From Vulpes vulpes (Eukaryota; Chordata; Mammalia; Carnivora; Canidae): DNA of 64,000 nucleotides. The notes beneath the pieces are model-generated. The model was not told the origin of the DNA and ran no database searches. It saw nothing but the letters and a program-made list of their open reading frames with translations. Below are positions 11,449 to 22,784 of this stretch, piece by piece. The DNA is taken from contig NC_132781.1 of NCBI RefSeq assembly GCF_048418805.1, positions 35,041,771 through 35,105,770 of the forward strand. The letters are read 5' to 3'. Positions within the stretch are counted from its first letter, which is position 1; every line of letters begins with the position of its first letter. Position numbers and translations under genes: made by a program.

Positions 11449-11647
11449 GTGCCTGGGTGGCTCAGTGGTTTAAGTGTCTGCCTTCAGCTCAGGTCATGAT
11501 CCCAGGGTCCTGGGATCAAGCCCCACATCAGGCTCCCTGCTCAGTGGACTCTGCTTCTCCCTTTCCCTCTGCTGTTTCCCCTCTCTCTCTATCTATCTCA
11601 CCTGCTTTCTCTCAATTAATAAACAAATCTTAAAAAAAAAAAAAAAA
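11449..11647 (+). mobile_element. SINEC, plus strand
   Basis: Head GTGCCTGGGTGGCTCAGTGG and an A15 tail. The perfect duplication GAAACCTACCCACT is at 11435-11448 and 11648-11661. Confidence 0.95.
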
Positions 11648-11784
11648 GAAACCTACCCACTACCCATATGAACCCAAGAAAAGCTGAGACCAGTAACTGA
11701 CCAACCCCAACTCTAGTGTGCAGATGGATGATACAGCAATGGCCTGTGAACAGTTCAGAAAAGCAGCCAGCACAAATTCAGTAC

Positions 11785-11960
11785 TAGGCATATTAATAGG
11801 AGCCAATGTTTATTGATCACTCATGTGCTAGGCACCAAGCTGAGTTGTTTTTATGCACTCCCTCCTTAATTCATAGCTACCCCCATGAGGTGGGATTATT
11901 ACCTTGATTTCAAAGAAATTGACACTCAAGTTAAAGTCTACCTGAGTCAAAAGCATTTGC
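11785..11960 (+). repeat. MIR
   Basis: 'ccaatgtttattgatcactcatgtgctaggcacc' and 'ccccatgaggtgggattattacc' match MIR in plus orientation. Confidence 0.75.
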
Positions 11961-11976
11961 TCTTGTCCCCATACAT

Positions 11977-12155
11977 TAGTGGTTCTCAAAATGTGGTCCC
12001 TCCACCAGTAGCCTTAGTATTACTGGGAACTTACTAGAAATGCAGGTGCTGAGGCCCCACTCAGACCTCCTGAATCTGAACTCTTTGGGCAGAGCCTAGC
12101 AGTCATCCTCCAGGTGATCCTCATGCACACACAAGTTGGAATACTATTGCCCTGC
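11977..12155 (-). mobile_element. MER5A-like DNA transposon
   Basis: Begins TAGTGGTTCTCAAAATGTGG and contains AGAAATGCAGGTGCTGAGGC and CCTGAATCTGAACTCTTTGG, then CCAGGTGATCCTCATGCAC. This is the order of the hAT-Charlie element MER5A read in reverse. Confidence 0.8.
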
Positions 12156-13114
12156 ATTATCCCATTTCTTTGAAGATCCAGGCAGGCCAAAATAATCTCA
12201 TTTTCTTTTGTAATAGGATGTCCAGACTGGCAGATGAAAAAGATACCCTGTCTCTAGAGTTCAGCAAACCCTTTGATCTACTTATTAAGAAATCTTAAGG
12301 AAAATGTGGAGGAGATTGATTGGGAAGGAGGCAGAACACAGCATGATGATGAGTTACCCTACAGGCAGATAGGATGAGTGACAGTTAGACAGTCATACCC
12401 TTAGAGTGTGAGTTGACAGGTCAGTACAAATGTGGTAGGAAGTCTCTACTAAGGAACATCCCAAAGTGCTGCCCAGTTTGGGCTTCAATAAATAGTGTAG
12501 AAGATGGCATGGTATCAGTTCAGTAGATATCACATAGCTGGGGGAGATGGGAAGTACCTTGGATAACAAAATGAAGACCCAACATGATTTTGACCGACCA
12601 GAAACAGAAATTAAGTATAAAATTGAGCACATGATCACCATGTATGGTTGTGTAATCTGTTCCCTCCCTAGTGCATTTTACTTGGGTTGAGGGATTAAAT
12701 GGGAGCTGAAATAAAGGCACTTTAGTCAATTTCACCTACAGGAGGAGGGCCCATTTTGAAGTTGACATTAAAGATATTTTATGAACTTGCAGCAGTGTTA
12801 ACCCATTATTTTTTTTAACTGTGGTAAAATATATACAACATAAAAATTGCATTTTAATCATGTAAACAATTTTTAATTGTGGTAAAACATATGTGATGTA
12901 AAATTTATATTTTTGATAAATTTTCATTGTACAGTTCAGTGACATTAAGTACATTCACATTTTGTGCAACCATCAGCAATATCTATTTCCAAAACATTTT
13001 CATCATCCTAAACAGAAACTGCACCTAGGAAGCAACAATTCCTCATTTCCCTCTTCTCTCAGCCTCTGGTAACCTCTAGCCTACTTTCTCTCTCTCAGAA
13101 TTTTCCTATTCTAG

Positions 13115-13283
13115 GGGATCCCTGGGTGGCTCAGTGGTTTAACGCCTGCCTTCAGCTTGGGGAGTGATCCTGGAGTCCCCGGATGGAGTCCTGTGTCAGG
13201 CTCCCTTCATGGAGCCTGCTTCTCCCTCTGCCTGTGTCTGTGTCTCTCATGAATAAATAGATAAATCTTTTTTTAAAAAGTGG
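13115..13283 (+). mobile_element. SINEC_Cf, first of a tandem pair
   Basis: GGGATCCCTGGGTGGCTCAG head, tail AAATAGATAAATC. The outer duplication AGAATTTTCCTATTCTAG is at 13097-13114 and reappears only after the second SINE, at 13493-13510. Confidence 0.92.
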
Positions 13284-13289
13284 GGGGGG

Positions 13290-13492
13290 GGGGGATCCCT
13301 GGGTGGCTCAGTGGTTTAGCACCTGCCTTCGGCCCAGGGCGTGATCCTGGAGACCCGGGATCGAGTCCCACATCAGGCTCCCTGCATGGAGCCTGCTTCT
13401 CCCTCTGCCTGTGTCTCTGCCTCTGTCTCTCTCTCTGTCTCTCATGAATAAGTAAATAAAATCTTTTAAAAAATAAAAAATAAAAAATAAAA
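13290..13492 (+). mobile_element. SINEC_Cf, second of a tandem pair
   Basis: Starts after a G12 run with GATCCCTGGGTGGCTCAG and ends in (AAAAAT)n. It lies in the tail region of the preceding SINE. Confidence 0.92.
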
Positions 13493-14659
13493 AGAATTTT
13501 CCTATTCTAGATATCCTATATGAGTGAAATCATACAGTATTTGTCTCTTGGTATTTAGCTTATTTCACTTAGCATAATGCCTTCAAGTTTTATCCACGTT
13601 GTAGCAGGCATCAGAATTTCATTTCTTTTTATGGCTGAATAATATTGTCTTGTACATACAGACCACAATTTACTTACACATTCATCTGTTGATGGACATT
13701 CAGGCTATACTTACCTTTCAACTCTTGTGAATAATGTTGTAATGAACATGGGTATACAAATGTCTGTTTGAGTCCCTCTTTTCAATTCTTAAAGGTACAT
13801 ACCCAAGAGTAGAATTCCTGGATCATAAGGGAATTCTTTTTTAGCTTTTTGAGGGACTGTCAAACTATTTTATACAGTGGCTGCACCATTTTAGATTCCC
13901 AAAAGGATATGCAAGCATTCCTATTTCTCCTCATCCTTGCCAACACTTAGTTTTGTTTTCTTTTAATTCTAGCCATCCTAGTGGGTATGAAGTAGTATCT
14001 AATTATGAGTTTGATTGGCATTTCCCTAGTGATTAATAATGTTGAGTGCTTTTTTTCCATGGGCTTTTTATTATTTGTATATATTCTTTGGAGAACCATA
14101 TATTCATGATTCTTTGCCCACTTTTTAATTGGTTGTTTATCTCTGTTGTTGAGTTATAGGAGTTCTGTATATGTTCTGAATATTAAGCCCTTCTCAGATA
14201 TGTGATTTGCAAGATATTTCCCATTCTGTTGGTTCCTTTTTCACTCTCTTGATAGTGTCTTTTGATGCACAAAAGTATTTAACTTGGTGAAGTTCGATTA
14301 TTTATTTTTTTCTTTTGTCACTTGTGCTTTGGTATCATATTGAACAAACCATTGCTAAATCTAAGGTCATGAAAATTTCATTTCCCCCCATGATTTTTTC
14401 TAAGAGTTTTATAGTTTTAGCTCTTTAATTTAGGTCTTTGATCTATTTTGAGTAATTTTTATATACACTATGATGTAAAAGTCTAACTTCATTATTTGCA
14501 TGTTGATATCCAGTTTTTACAGCCCCATTGTCAAAAAGACTGTCCTTTTTCCCTATTGAATAGTTTCAACACTGCTGTGGAAAATCAATTGACAACAAAC
14601 ATGAAGGTTTATTTTATTTTTGGGCTCTCAATTCTACTCCAATTTTCTATATGTCTATC

Positions 14660-14660
<1 letters not shown>

Positions 14661-14690
<30 letters not shown>

Positions 14691-14852
14691 TGATAGGCAC
14701 ACAGTGAGAGAGAGAGAGAGAGGCAGAGACATAGGCAGAGGGAGAAGCAGGCTCCATGCACTGGGAGTCCGACGTGGGATTCGATCCTGGGTCTCCAGGA
14801 TCGCGCCCTGGGCCAAAGGCAGGCGCTAAACCGCTGCGCCACCCAGGGATCC
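14661..14852 (-). mobile_element. SINEC_Cf, minus strand, nested
   Basis: T25 tail, body and head CGCCACCCAGGGATCCC. It landed at the edge of the neighbouring copy's T tract, using a CTATCCTTTTT target. Confidence 0.92.
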
Positions 14853-14860
14853 CTATCCTT

Positions 14861-15049
14861 TTTTTTTTTTAAGACTTATTTATTTATTTATGATAGACAT
14901 AGAGAGAGAGAGAGAGAGGCAGAGACACAGGAGGAGGGAGAAGCAGGCTCCATGCCGGGAGCCCGACGTGGGACTTGATCCCAGGACTCCAGGATCGCGC
15001 CCTGGGCCAAAGGCAGGCGCTAAACCGCTGAGCCACCCAGGGATCCCCC
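14861..15049 (-). mobile_element. SINEC_Cf, minus strand
   Basis: Second of the pair, closely similar to the first. The outer duplication TCTATATGTCTATCC is at 14646-14660 and 15050-15064. Confidence 0.93.
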
Positions 15050-15277
15050 TCTATATGTCTATCCTAATGTCAATACCACTGTTTCAATCACTGTAATTTT
15101 GTAGCATATTTTGGAATTGGGAAGCATGAGTCGTCTTCTTTTTTCAGATTGCTTTGGCTGTTTAGGGTTCCTTGAAATTCTATATAAATTTATTTTATTT
15201 CTTTATATAAATTTATTTAAAAATGGGTTTTTTCATTTCTGCAAAAAAAAAAAAAAACCCACCATTGACCCATCACT

Positions 15278-15464
15278 TTTTTTTTCCTTTAGAGAGGGAG
15301 AGGAGGCAGGGGGAAGGGCCAAGGGAGCAGGGGGAGGGAGAGAATCTCAAGCAGGCTCCATGCCCAGCACAGAGTCTGATGTGGGGCTTGATCTCACAAC
15401 CCTGAGATCATGACCTGAGCCAAAATCAAGAGTCACTTAACCAATTGAGCCACTCAGGGGCCCC
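15278..15464 (-). mobile_element. SINEC, older, minus strand
   Basis: Reversed body with ATCTCACAACCCTGAGATCA and head GAGCCACTCAGGGGCCCC. The duplication TGACCCATCACTT / TGACCCACCACTT is at 15265-15277 and 15465-15477. Confidence 0.9.
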
Positions 15465-15737
15465 TGACCCACCACTTCTGATTAAAAACAATATTAGTGT
15501 CACCTGTCCACAATGGGGAGGTGATGTGGCTAAACAGCAGACCCTATAGTACCCCAAATAACCAATTTAAGCCAACAGTGCTTCATGGCTACCAAAAACA
15601 GCTGATGTTGGGTTCTATTTAAACCAGTGCAGGAGGAGAGAAGCCCTGTGTTCTGTACTCTACCCACTGAGGCCCACATTTTTCTAGAGGGCTCTTGAGG
15701 CCATAGATGCTGTCCCCAGGGATAGAATAATTTGCTA

Positions 15738-15748
15738 TTTTTTTAAAG

Positions 15749-15796
<48 letters not shown>

Positions 15797-15928
15797 TTTG
15801 AGAGAGAGCATGAGCAGGAAGAAGGGGCAGAAGGAGAGGTCACCAGACATGCACCTGATCCCAAGACCCTTAGATCATGACCTGAGCCAAAGGCAGACAC
15901 TTAACCAACTGAGTCACCCAGGTATCCC
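15738..15928 (-). mobile_element. SINEC with long (TTTA)n tail, minus strand
   Basis: About thirteen TTTA units at the left and head GAGTCACCCAGGTATCCC at the right. Internally shortened. Confidence 0.88.

Positions 15929-15965
<37 letters not shown>
15929..15965. repeat. (ATT)n microsatellite
   Basis: About twelve perfect ATT units abutting the preceding SINE head. Confidence 0.9.
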
Positions 15966-16126
15966 TTCTTACTAATGTTTTCATTAGCAGAGAGCACTTA
16001 AGGAAATTGGAGCGATGACTGGGTAGGTTAAAGGAAGGGGTGCATGACAACTTTCAAGTATTTGGATGGCTCTCCCTCTACCTTTCTGTCTACTCTTTCA
16101 CTCATAATGCAAAAGATTTCCTACAG

Positions 16127-16307
16127 GCAGTCTGGGTAGCCCAGTGGTTTAGCACCGCCTTTGGCCCGGGGTATGATCCTGGAGACCCGGGATCAAATCC
16201 CACATCGAGTTCCCTGCATGGAGCCTGCTTCTCCCTCTGCCTGTGTCTCTGCCTCTCTGTCTCTCTCTGTGTCTCTCATGAATAAATAAATAAAAATTTA
16301 AAAAAAG
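16127..16307 (+). mobile_element. SINEC_Cf, plus strand
   Basis: Head GCAGTCTGGGTAGCCCAGTG (diverged), normal body and A-rich tail. The duplication AGATTTCCTACAG / AGATTCCCTACAG is at 16114-16126 and 16308-16320. Confidence 0.92.
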
Positions 16308-16696
16308 AGATTCCCTACAGTTATATGAAGACAAATGATCAGGAGCCAGCCCAAACTGCTTGGTTTCTAACCATTGGCAATGTTTTTAACCATTACACCA
16401 GTTCAAATCTGGAATAAGCTGCCTGCCTTGGGAGGTGGTGAGTTCCCTGGCATGGGAAATGCCCAAACAGAGGCCAGGTGATGGATTATTGATTCAGTAT
16501 GGCATTCAGTTAATGACCTGAGAGACTCTTTCAATCATGGAGCAGAGCTTGTAAAAAAAATTAATCTGAGTGTGGCCACTCCTTCTTCCCAAAGCATCCT
16601 CTCTAGGACAGCTGCTGCAATGGGTGCTGGGAACAACATGGCTGTCAACAAGAATCTACTTGTTCAGGTGATGTTTCAATATCACTTTAAAAGGGG

Positions 16697-16906
16697 CAGT
16701 GGCGCCTGGATGGGTCAGTCAGTTAAGCATGCTACGTTGGTTTCAGCTCAGTCATGATCTCAAGGTTGTGAGATTGATCCCCGTGTCAGGCTCTATACTT
16801 AGTGTGGAGATTCTCTCTCCTTCTCCTTCTGCTCCCCGCTGCCAAATAAATAAATAAAAATAAAATCTTATTTATTTTTTTTAAAAGATTTTATTTATTT
16901 ATTCAT

Positions 16907-16937
<31 letters not shown>

Positions 16938-17090
16938 GCAGAGACACAGGCAGAGGGAGAAGCAGGCTCCATGCAGCAAGCTTGACGTGGGACTGGATCC
17001 CGGGTCTCCAGGATGACCGCCTGGGCTGAAGGTGGCGCTAAACCGCTGAGCCACCCAGGCTGCCCGATAAAATCTTTTTTAAAAATAAAA
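16697..17090 (+). mobile_element. Older SINEC with a SINEC_Cf nested in its tail
   Basis: The outer plus-strand copy runs 16697-16868 and resumes at about 17067-17090. A minus-strand SINEC_Cf fills 16870-17066, ending GAGCCACCCAGGCTGCCC, with ATAAAATCTT duplicated on both sides. The outer target AAAAGGGGC is repeated at both ends. Confidence 0.88.
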
Positions 17091-17564
17091 AAGGGGCCAG
17101 GGTAAAGTTCTGGAAAGAGCAGACAAACATAGGTTTGAATCGCAGCTGAGTCTCTAGTATACACAGCCCTGGCAAGTTTCCTAATCTCCCCATGTCTCAG
17201 TTTCCTAATTTGTACAATAGGAAAATTATACCAGCGATAGCCAGCCATATACAACCTGTTTGCTCATTCCCAGTCCTGGTGGCACCACTGCCCATAGGTC
17301 TATCCTATCTTCTGGAGCATCTGACCTAGCCTGGCCAGTTAGAGTTGCCTTTCCTCTGTCCACTGAATAGATAGATATGTGACCTTCATAGGAGCCAGAG
17401 TCTCCCCACGTAGTTTGCTCTACACATGGAGAGCGGGCTGCTCTCTTCCCCTGGTACTGAGGGCTGTAAAGGCATCTGGGCTTGGGATCCCTTGGGCATC
17501 TTTCCAGCTGTGCAGGCAGAAGGTGTCTGAGCCAATACAGAAGGTAGTCAGTTTAAGAGCTGGA

Positions 17565-17925
17565 GCTAAGGGGCATGGCTGGCTCATCTGGTAGAGCATA
17601 TGGCTCTTGATCTCAGGGTCCTGAGTTCCAGCCTCATATTAGGCATGGAGCTTACTTAAAAAAAAAAAATAAAAAATGCTGGAGCTAATGAGGGGCTGGC
17701 TCAGTTGGAAGAGCATGTGTCTCTTGATCTTGGGGTTGTGAGTTCTAGTGCCACATTGGATGTTTTAAGATTACTTAAAAAAATAAATAAACTGGCTCAG
17801 TCGGTTAAGCATCTGCCTTCAGCTCCGGTCAGGATCCCAGGGTCCTGGGATCGAGCCTCACATAGGGCTCCCTGCTCAGTAGGAAACCTGCTTGTTTCTC
17901 TCCCAATTCCCCTGCTTGTGCGCTT

Positions 17926-17959
<34 letters not shown>

Positions 17960-18004
17960 AAATGAATAAAAAAATCTTAAATAAATACATAAACTTAAAA
18001 AAAA
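17565..18004 (+). mobile_element. Cluster of three tandem SINEC copies
   Basis: Two short old-type copies (about 17573-17672 and 17693-17790, ending TTACTTAAAA) are followed by a standard copy (about 17791-18004) with a (TC)n tract at 17930-17957. The host word GCTGGAGCTAA occurs before, between and after them (near 17560, 17677 and 18007), the trace of repeated use of one target. Confidence 0.85.
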
Positions 18005-19480
18005 GAGCAGGAGCTAATGAGAGAAAGCCTACACTAATCTGACTCCAGTCTAGATCCAGCTATGTGTGAAGTCCACTCCTGTTTTTATCAGTTCTGTGAG
18101 CAATAAATACCTTTTTTGGCTTAAGCTAATTTGAACTAGGCTTCAGTCAGTAGGAGCCAAAAACACCCTGACCAGTATATCTTTCTGCAGGGCAGTTGTG
18201 TGGATTAAAAGAAATCACATTGCAGAGTACCTGGCACCTAGCAGACATTGTGTGAGAGACTAACAAGCCTGCCTGCTTTTCTGGTGTAACCATACTGACA
18301 ACAGAGGCAGATGGGAATGGATTGTTCATGCGGGTGTATGCAGGAAGTGAGCATGTGATCCCAGCTGGGCCAGTCAAACTGTTTTTCTGGGCTGTTCTGA
18401 GGGCAGCAGCAGGGTCACTAAGCTGATTTCCATGGCCAAGCTCCCTGTCCCACGAAGAAGCCCATTTGTGATAGGAGAGAATGACCTGACATGCAAAGAG
18501 TGGGAGAGCCCAGGACAGTTGAGTCTGGCCGCCAGCATTCTGAAGACCCGCTGCTCCCTCTCTGCCATGTGCTCCAGTGAACTGCTCCTTCTCTTCAGTT
18601 TGAACTGGATTTCTATCCCCTGCCACAGAAGGTTTCCTGACTAATGTGCCTGGAGGCTAGCTGAAGAGAGGCCAGAAAAGACCCACTGGGTCAGCTCTGC
18701 AGCTGGAATGCTCTGTCCCTCATTCCTGGCATGGGAAAAGCCAACATCTTTTCCTGTCAAACATCTCTCACATCCAGTGTCTGAGGCAGACTGGGTCCTT
18801 GAGGGGAACAGACAGGGCTGAGGCAGGTCACTGATGTCACGGTCTACTACCTTCTCCAGTTGCCACCATTCAAATCCTTGACTAAACTGTTGCCCCGTCT
18901 CTAAACAGTGTCCTATCTGACCGGTGGGACTATTATAATGACTGCACGGTGAACAAACTTGCCTCCCCCACCTTCTGTCTAGTTTAGGGAAGAGGTTTGG
19001 TTCCCCTTCACCCTGGTTGGTGAGGGTGAGAGCATGTGTGGTCTGGGCTGAGCCGCCATGACAGATTTGATAGGTGAGGCAGAGTCCGAACTTGGTGACA
19101 CTTGAGGCACCCCTCTGAGGCTTCACCAAACTCTATCCTGTGCACCTGGCACGGTGCCATCCACATTTTCATTTGTGTGTTAATCAACAATCATTTGTTG
19201 AGCAGGTGCCATGTGCTGGGCCCTGTGCTAGGAACAAAACAAAGCTCACATTCTAATGTGGGGAGACAATAGCTAAAGTAAAAAATGTATAGTGAAAAAA
19301 AAATGTATAGTGTGTCAGACATCAGTCATGGCAATAACAATCAGGGGACAATAACAATCAGGGGACGGGAGGAAGGGACCAGGGAGGGTGAAGATGGGTT
19401 ACAATTTTGTAAAGGATAGCCTTTCCAAGCAAGAAGTTGGGGAGCAAGGAGGAGCATGCCTGGTGTATTCAAAAAATGGC
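18005..19480. other. Intergenic, low repeat content
   Basis: MIR-like remnants lie at about 18175-18260 and 19170-19245 (TGTTGAGCAGGTGCCATGTG). Open frames on the minus strand at 18147-19129 show no protein motif and no splice structure, so I assign no gene. Confidence 0.45.
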
Positions 19481-20076
19481 AAAGTATTGCTGGTGGGAAT
19501 AAAAATGGTACAACAGCCCCTTTGGCAAGCAGTTTGGTGCTTTCTCAAAAAGTCAGTTACCATTTGACCCAGCAATTCCACTCCTAAACATCAACTCAAG
19601 AGAAACGAGAACACAGGTCCACATAAAGACTTACCCATGAAGGACCACAGCAGCATTATTCACAAGAGCCAAAAAGTGAAAAGAAACCAAATGTCCATCA
19701 GCAGATGGAGAAACAAATGGCAGTATATCCATACAGTGGAGTATTATTCAACCTCACAAAGAGATAAAAGCACTCACTGATCCCTGTTACAGCATGGATG
19801 AGCCTTGAAAATACTATGTATGTAAAAGAAGCCAGTCACAAAAAACCCCACAAATTGTGAGATTCCATTCATATGGGTGAAATGTCCTGCCTAGGCAAAT
19901 CTGCAGAGACAAAAAGTAGATTATTGGATGCCAAGGGCCGAGGGCAGGGGCAGTGACTGCTAATGGGTCAGCGTTTGGTTTGGGGTATGATGAAAATGTT
20001 CTGGAATTAGATAGTGGTGATTATTGTACAACCTTATGAGTATACTAAAACCCACTGAATTGTTACACTTTAAGGG
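19480..20076 (+). mobile_element. Old L1 3' end, plus strand
   Basis: 'catttgacccagcaattccactcctaaacat', 'gccaaaaagtgaaaagaaaccaaatgtccatcag', 'cattcatatgggtgaaatgtcc' and 'attgttacactttaa' are the sense-strand landmarks of an old L1 ORF2 end plus 3' UTR. Confidence 0.85.
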
Positions 20077-20203
20077 GTGGGTTTAGTGGTATGCAAATTT
20101 TTTAAAAGAATGAAAAAACCTGAGGAGACCAGTGCCTCTGGTGGATTTAGTGGTATGAAATTTTTTAAAAGAATGAAAAAACCTGAGGAGACCAGTGCCT
20201 CTG
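20077..20203. repeat. Direct tandem duplication, 64 + 63 bp
   Basis: Copy 1 at 20077-20140 and copy 2 at 20141-20203 differ by one substitution and one deleted C. The unit begins within the tail of the old L1 and ends CAGTGCCTCTG. Confidence 0.95.
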
Positions 20204-22140
20204 AGAGAGCAAGGATGAAGCCAGGCACACAACAGTGTACAAGTTGCTTGATATGTATTTGTTGAAGCCGTATAAAAGCGAGAATTGTTACCCTTCGTGG
20301 CCCCTGCCTTTTTCAAGGGAAAGAGACCTCTGGCTCCCCCAGTGGTGAGACCCAGGCCCGCTAGTTCTGGTGTGTGAACAGGTGGAGATGCTCACGCAAA
20401 TCCCTCCTCCCAGGAAAGACAGAGGCATGCTGCGGAGGAAAACCAGGTGATTTAGAATGAACAGTCTCAAGCTCCAAGTTCTGCTTCCCTGGGCTCATCC
20501 GTCACTTTTTTCCCTCATGGAACCTGCACTGGGCTCTCGAGACCTTAGTTTTCCTGCCTGTAAATGGGAGAGAAGGGAAATCCTCCCTCAGCCCTGGCCC
20601 AGGACTTAAAGGAGGCAGAGGAAGGAGTGCCTTTGTGTGATGGGGGGATGGACTTCTGAGCCTGGGAAGTGAAGCCTTGGGACCCAGGCCAGAGTCAGAC
20701 CCCCAGATGCTAGGAGAAGCTGCCAGTGGGCCTCTGGGGGAGGGGACACAGTGAGTTGAATGGGCCCTCACCCAGCATGCCCCTCAAGGCAGGGAGGTCC
20801 TGGAGGGGTAGGTTTTTATCCGTGAGGTGGGAGAGTGGGGAAGGTTTGGAAAACAGGCATTGCCCAGAAAAATGTTTAGGAGGTCAGCATGTAGGGCCAT
20901 GGGAGGGATCCTGAGAACAAGCTACACAGATGCCACAAGCCAGCCTGAGGTTCAGGCTCAGCCAGGAGCAGGCCCAGCCTCCATGTAAGGAAAGGCGAGG
21001 TGGGGGTGGCGCAGGGCAAACCACCACCGCGCAGAGCATGGCAGGGGGTACCAGGGACCACTGCGGTGGGTGTGGGGTGTTGCAGAGAGCACAGAGGAAT
21101 CAAATAAAGTCTCTACCTGAGCCCTTGGGGAGGATAAAGGGTATAACCATTGTGATAAGATGCATTGGCTCCTTAAATATTAGGACAACATGGTGGGGAG
21201 AGGTGGGTGCTCTCATTACTGGTTCACAGCTGAGGAAATGCTCTGTTCAGAGAGGGAGCCACTTGCCCACAGTGACTGAGCTGAGGGGTGGCAGAGCCAG
21301 GCGAGAGTCAAGTCCATCTGACCACACAGTCCAAGCTCTTCCCACACTACCCCCGGGTAAACCAAGCTGATGAAAGAATTGAAAACTGCCCCCAGCAGGG
21401 CATATAGGGAGCCACCTGGTCTTCCAGCCTTATCACAGGTTTTGGCTCTACTGATTTCCCCCTAGCTGGTGGCTGGGGAGGGGATGGGGCATGGTAGGGT
21501 GAGGAGGGCATGGGGATGGTGTCATGACCCCCAGAGAAAGGCTGTGCTAGTTCCAGGCCCTTGACCCAGCATCATGGCCAGATAAGCTAGGAGTTTTGGT
21601 TTGGGGCTCCAAGGAGGCCCCATAAGGAACCAATCCCTCTCGTCCCCAGGTCTTCCAGCTGCCTCCACTCTCCTGAACCTGTCTTCCTCTCAGGGCTGCT
21701 TTGCCTGAGCAAGTTCACATCTTGTCCTGAGCTGGGGATGGTGTCCCTTTCCCTATACAACCCCTGGGCCTTTGAAACGTCCTCCCATCTTTTCAGGTCA
21801 CCTCCCCATGAAATCTTCCTCATCTTCTGACAGCGTTCTCATGTGCATTAAGCATCTCCTATGTGCCAGAAGCCCAAACCCGGCCCCAACTCTCTGGCCT
21901 GAAGAGTTGTTGTCAGCAGAGGGACATACCAGGACTGTGGGAGCCTAGGATTGAAGGGAGGAGCAGTCAGATAAGGCATGATGAAGTAAAGGACTTTTGG
22001 CCTGAGCCTTAGAAAACAATCAAACGTTCAGAGGACATGGGAGAAGGAGCAGAGGACATTCCAGGCCGAAGGAATGTGGGGTTGCCCTATCTTAGAGGAT
22101 AAACAGCCCAAAGCCATTTATTCTCACCTCCCTGTGGATC
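20204..22140. other. Intergenic, no gene recognised
   Basis: Mostly unique G+C-moderate sequence with a MIR (about 21150-21360, 'ccacttgcccacagtgactgagctgaggggtggcagagcc') and a short MIR/L2-like piece near 21835. No exon pair or coding motif is visible. Confidence 0.45.
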
Positions 22141-22152
22141 TACCATGTTCTT

Positions 22153-22446
22153 TAAAAAAAATTTTTTAGGGGATCCCTGGGTGGCTCAGCGGTTTAGCGC
22201 CTGCCTTTGGCCCAGGGCGCGATCCTGGAGTCCTGGGATCGAGTCCCGCGTCAGGCTCCTGGCATGGAGCCTGCTTCTCCCTCCTCCTGTGTCTCTGCCT
22301 CTTTCTCTCTATGTCTATAATAAATAAATAAATCTTAAAAAAAATTTTTTTTTAAACATTCTTAAGTAATCTCATGTGGGGCTCGAACTTACAACACTGA
22401 GCTCAAGAGTCACTTGTTCCACCACTGAGCCAGCCAGGCGCCCCCC
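22153..22446 (-). mobile_element. Old SINEC with a young plus-strand SINEC_Cf in its tail
   Basis: The outer reversed copy ends GCCAGCCAGGCGCCCCCC at 22446, with TACCATGTTCT / TGCCGTGTTCT flanking it. The inner plus-strand SINEC_Cf (about 22168-22343) starts GGGGATCCCTGGGTGGCTCA and has A8T-type duplicated target bases on both sides. Confidence 0.87.
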
Positions 22447-22784
22447 TGCCGTGTTCTATCCTATGCCTGCCTGTGGGCAACATGAAGGAGGGGGCCAGGC
22501 CATGCTTCCTTGGGACCTCACAGAGCCCTGAGAGCAAGGGGCTCCAGGGGAATGTTAGATGAGACAAATGAGGACCACCTTCTGGTCAGTTCCTCTCCCT
22601 GGGTCAGCTTGTTTTATGTGAGCATGAGTGAGACCATTTCCCACCCTCTCTGGATGGCAATCAGGGAGTCATATTTCGTTTTGCCTTTTACAGAATAAGT
22701 ATACACAAGTCTTATTTTTAGAGATGAAGATACTTGAGGCTCAAGGGGATCAAAGCCACCGAGCTAGAGGCGAAGCTGGAATTA

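Larger units (their letters stand above)
12800..15240 (-). mobile_element. Long old L1 (ORF2/3' UTR), minus strand, host of four SINEs
   Basis: The text runs in antisense through the L1 3' UTR ('gtaaaatatatacaacataaaaattg'), then ORF2-derived stretches ('ggatcataagggaattc', 'gtggctgcaccattttagattcccaaa', 'ttcaatcactgtaattttgtagc'). It is peppered with stops. Two SINE pairs (13115-13492 and 14661-15049) interrupt it, each pair enclosed in one target duplication of the L1 sequence. Confidence 0.85.
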
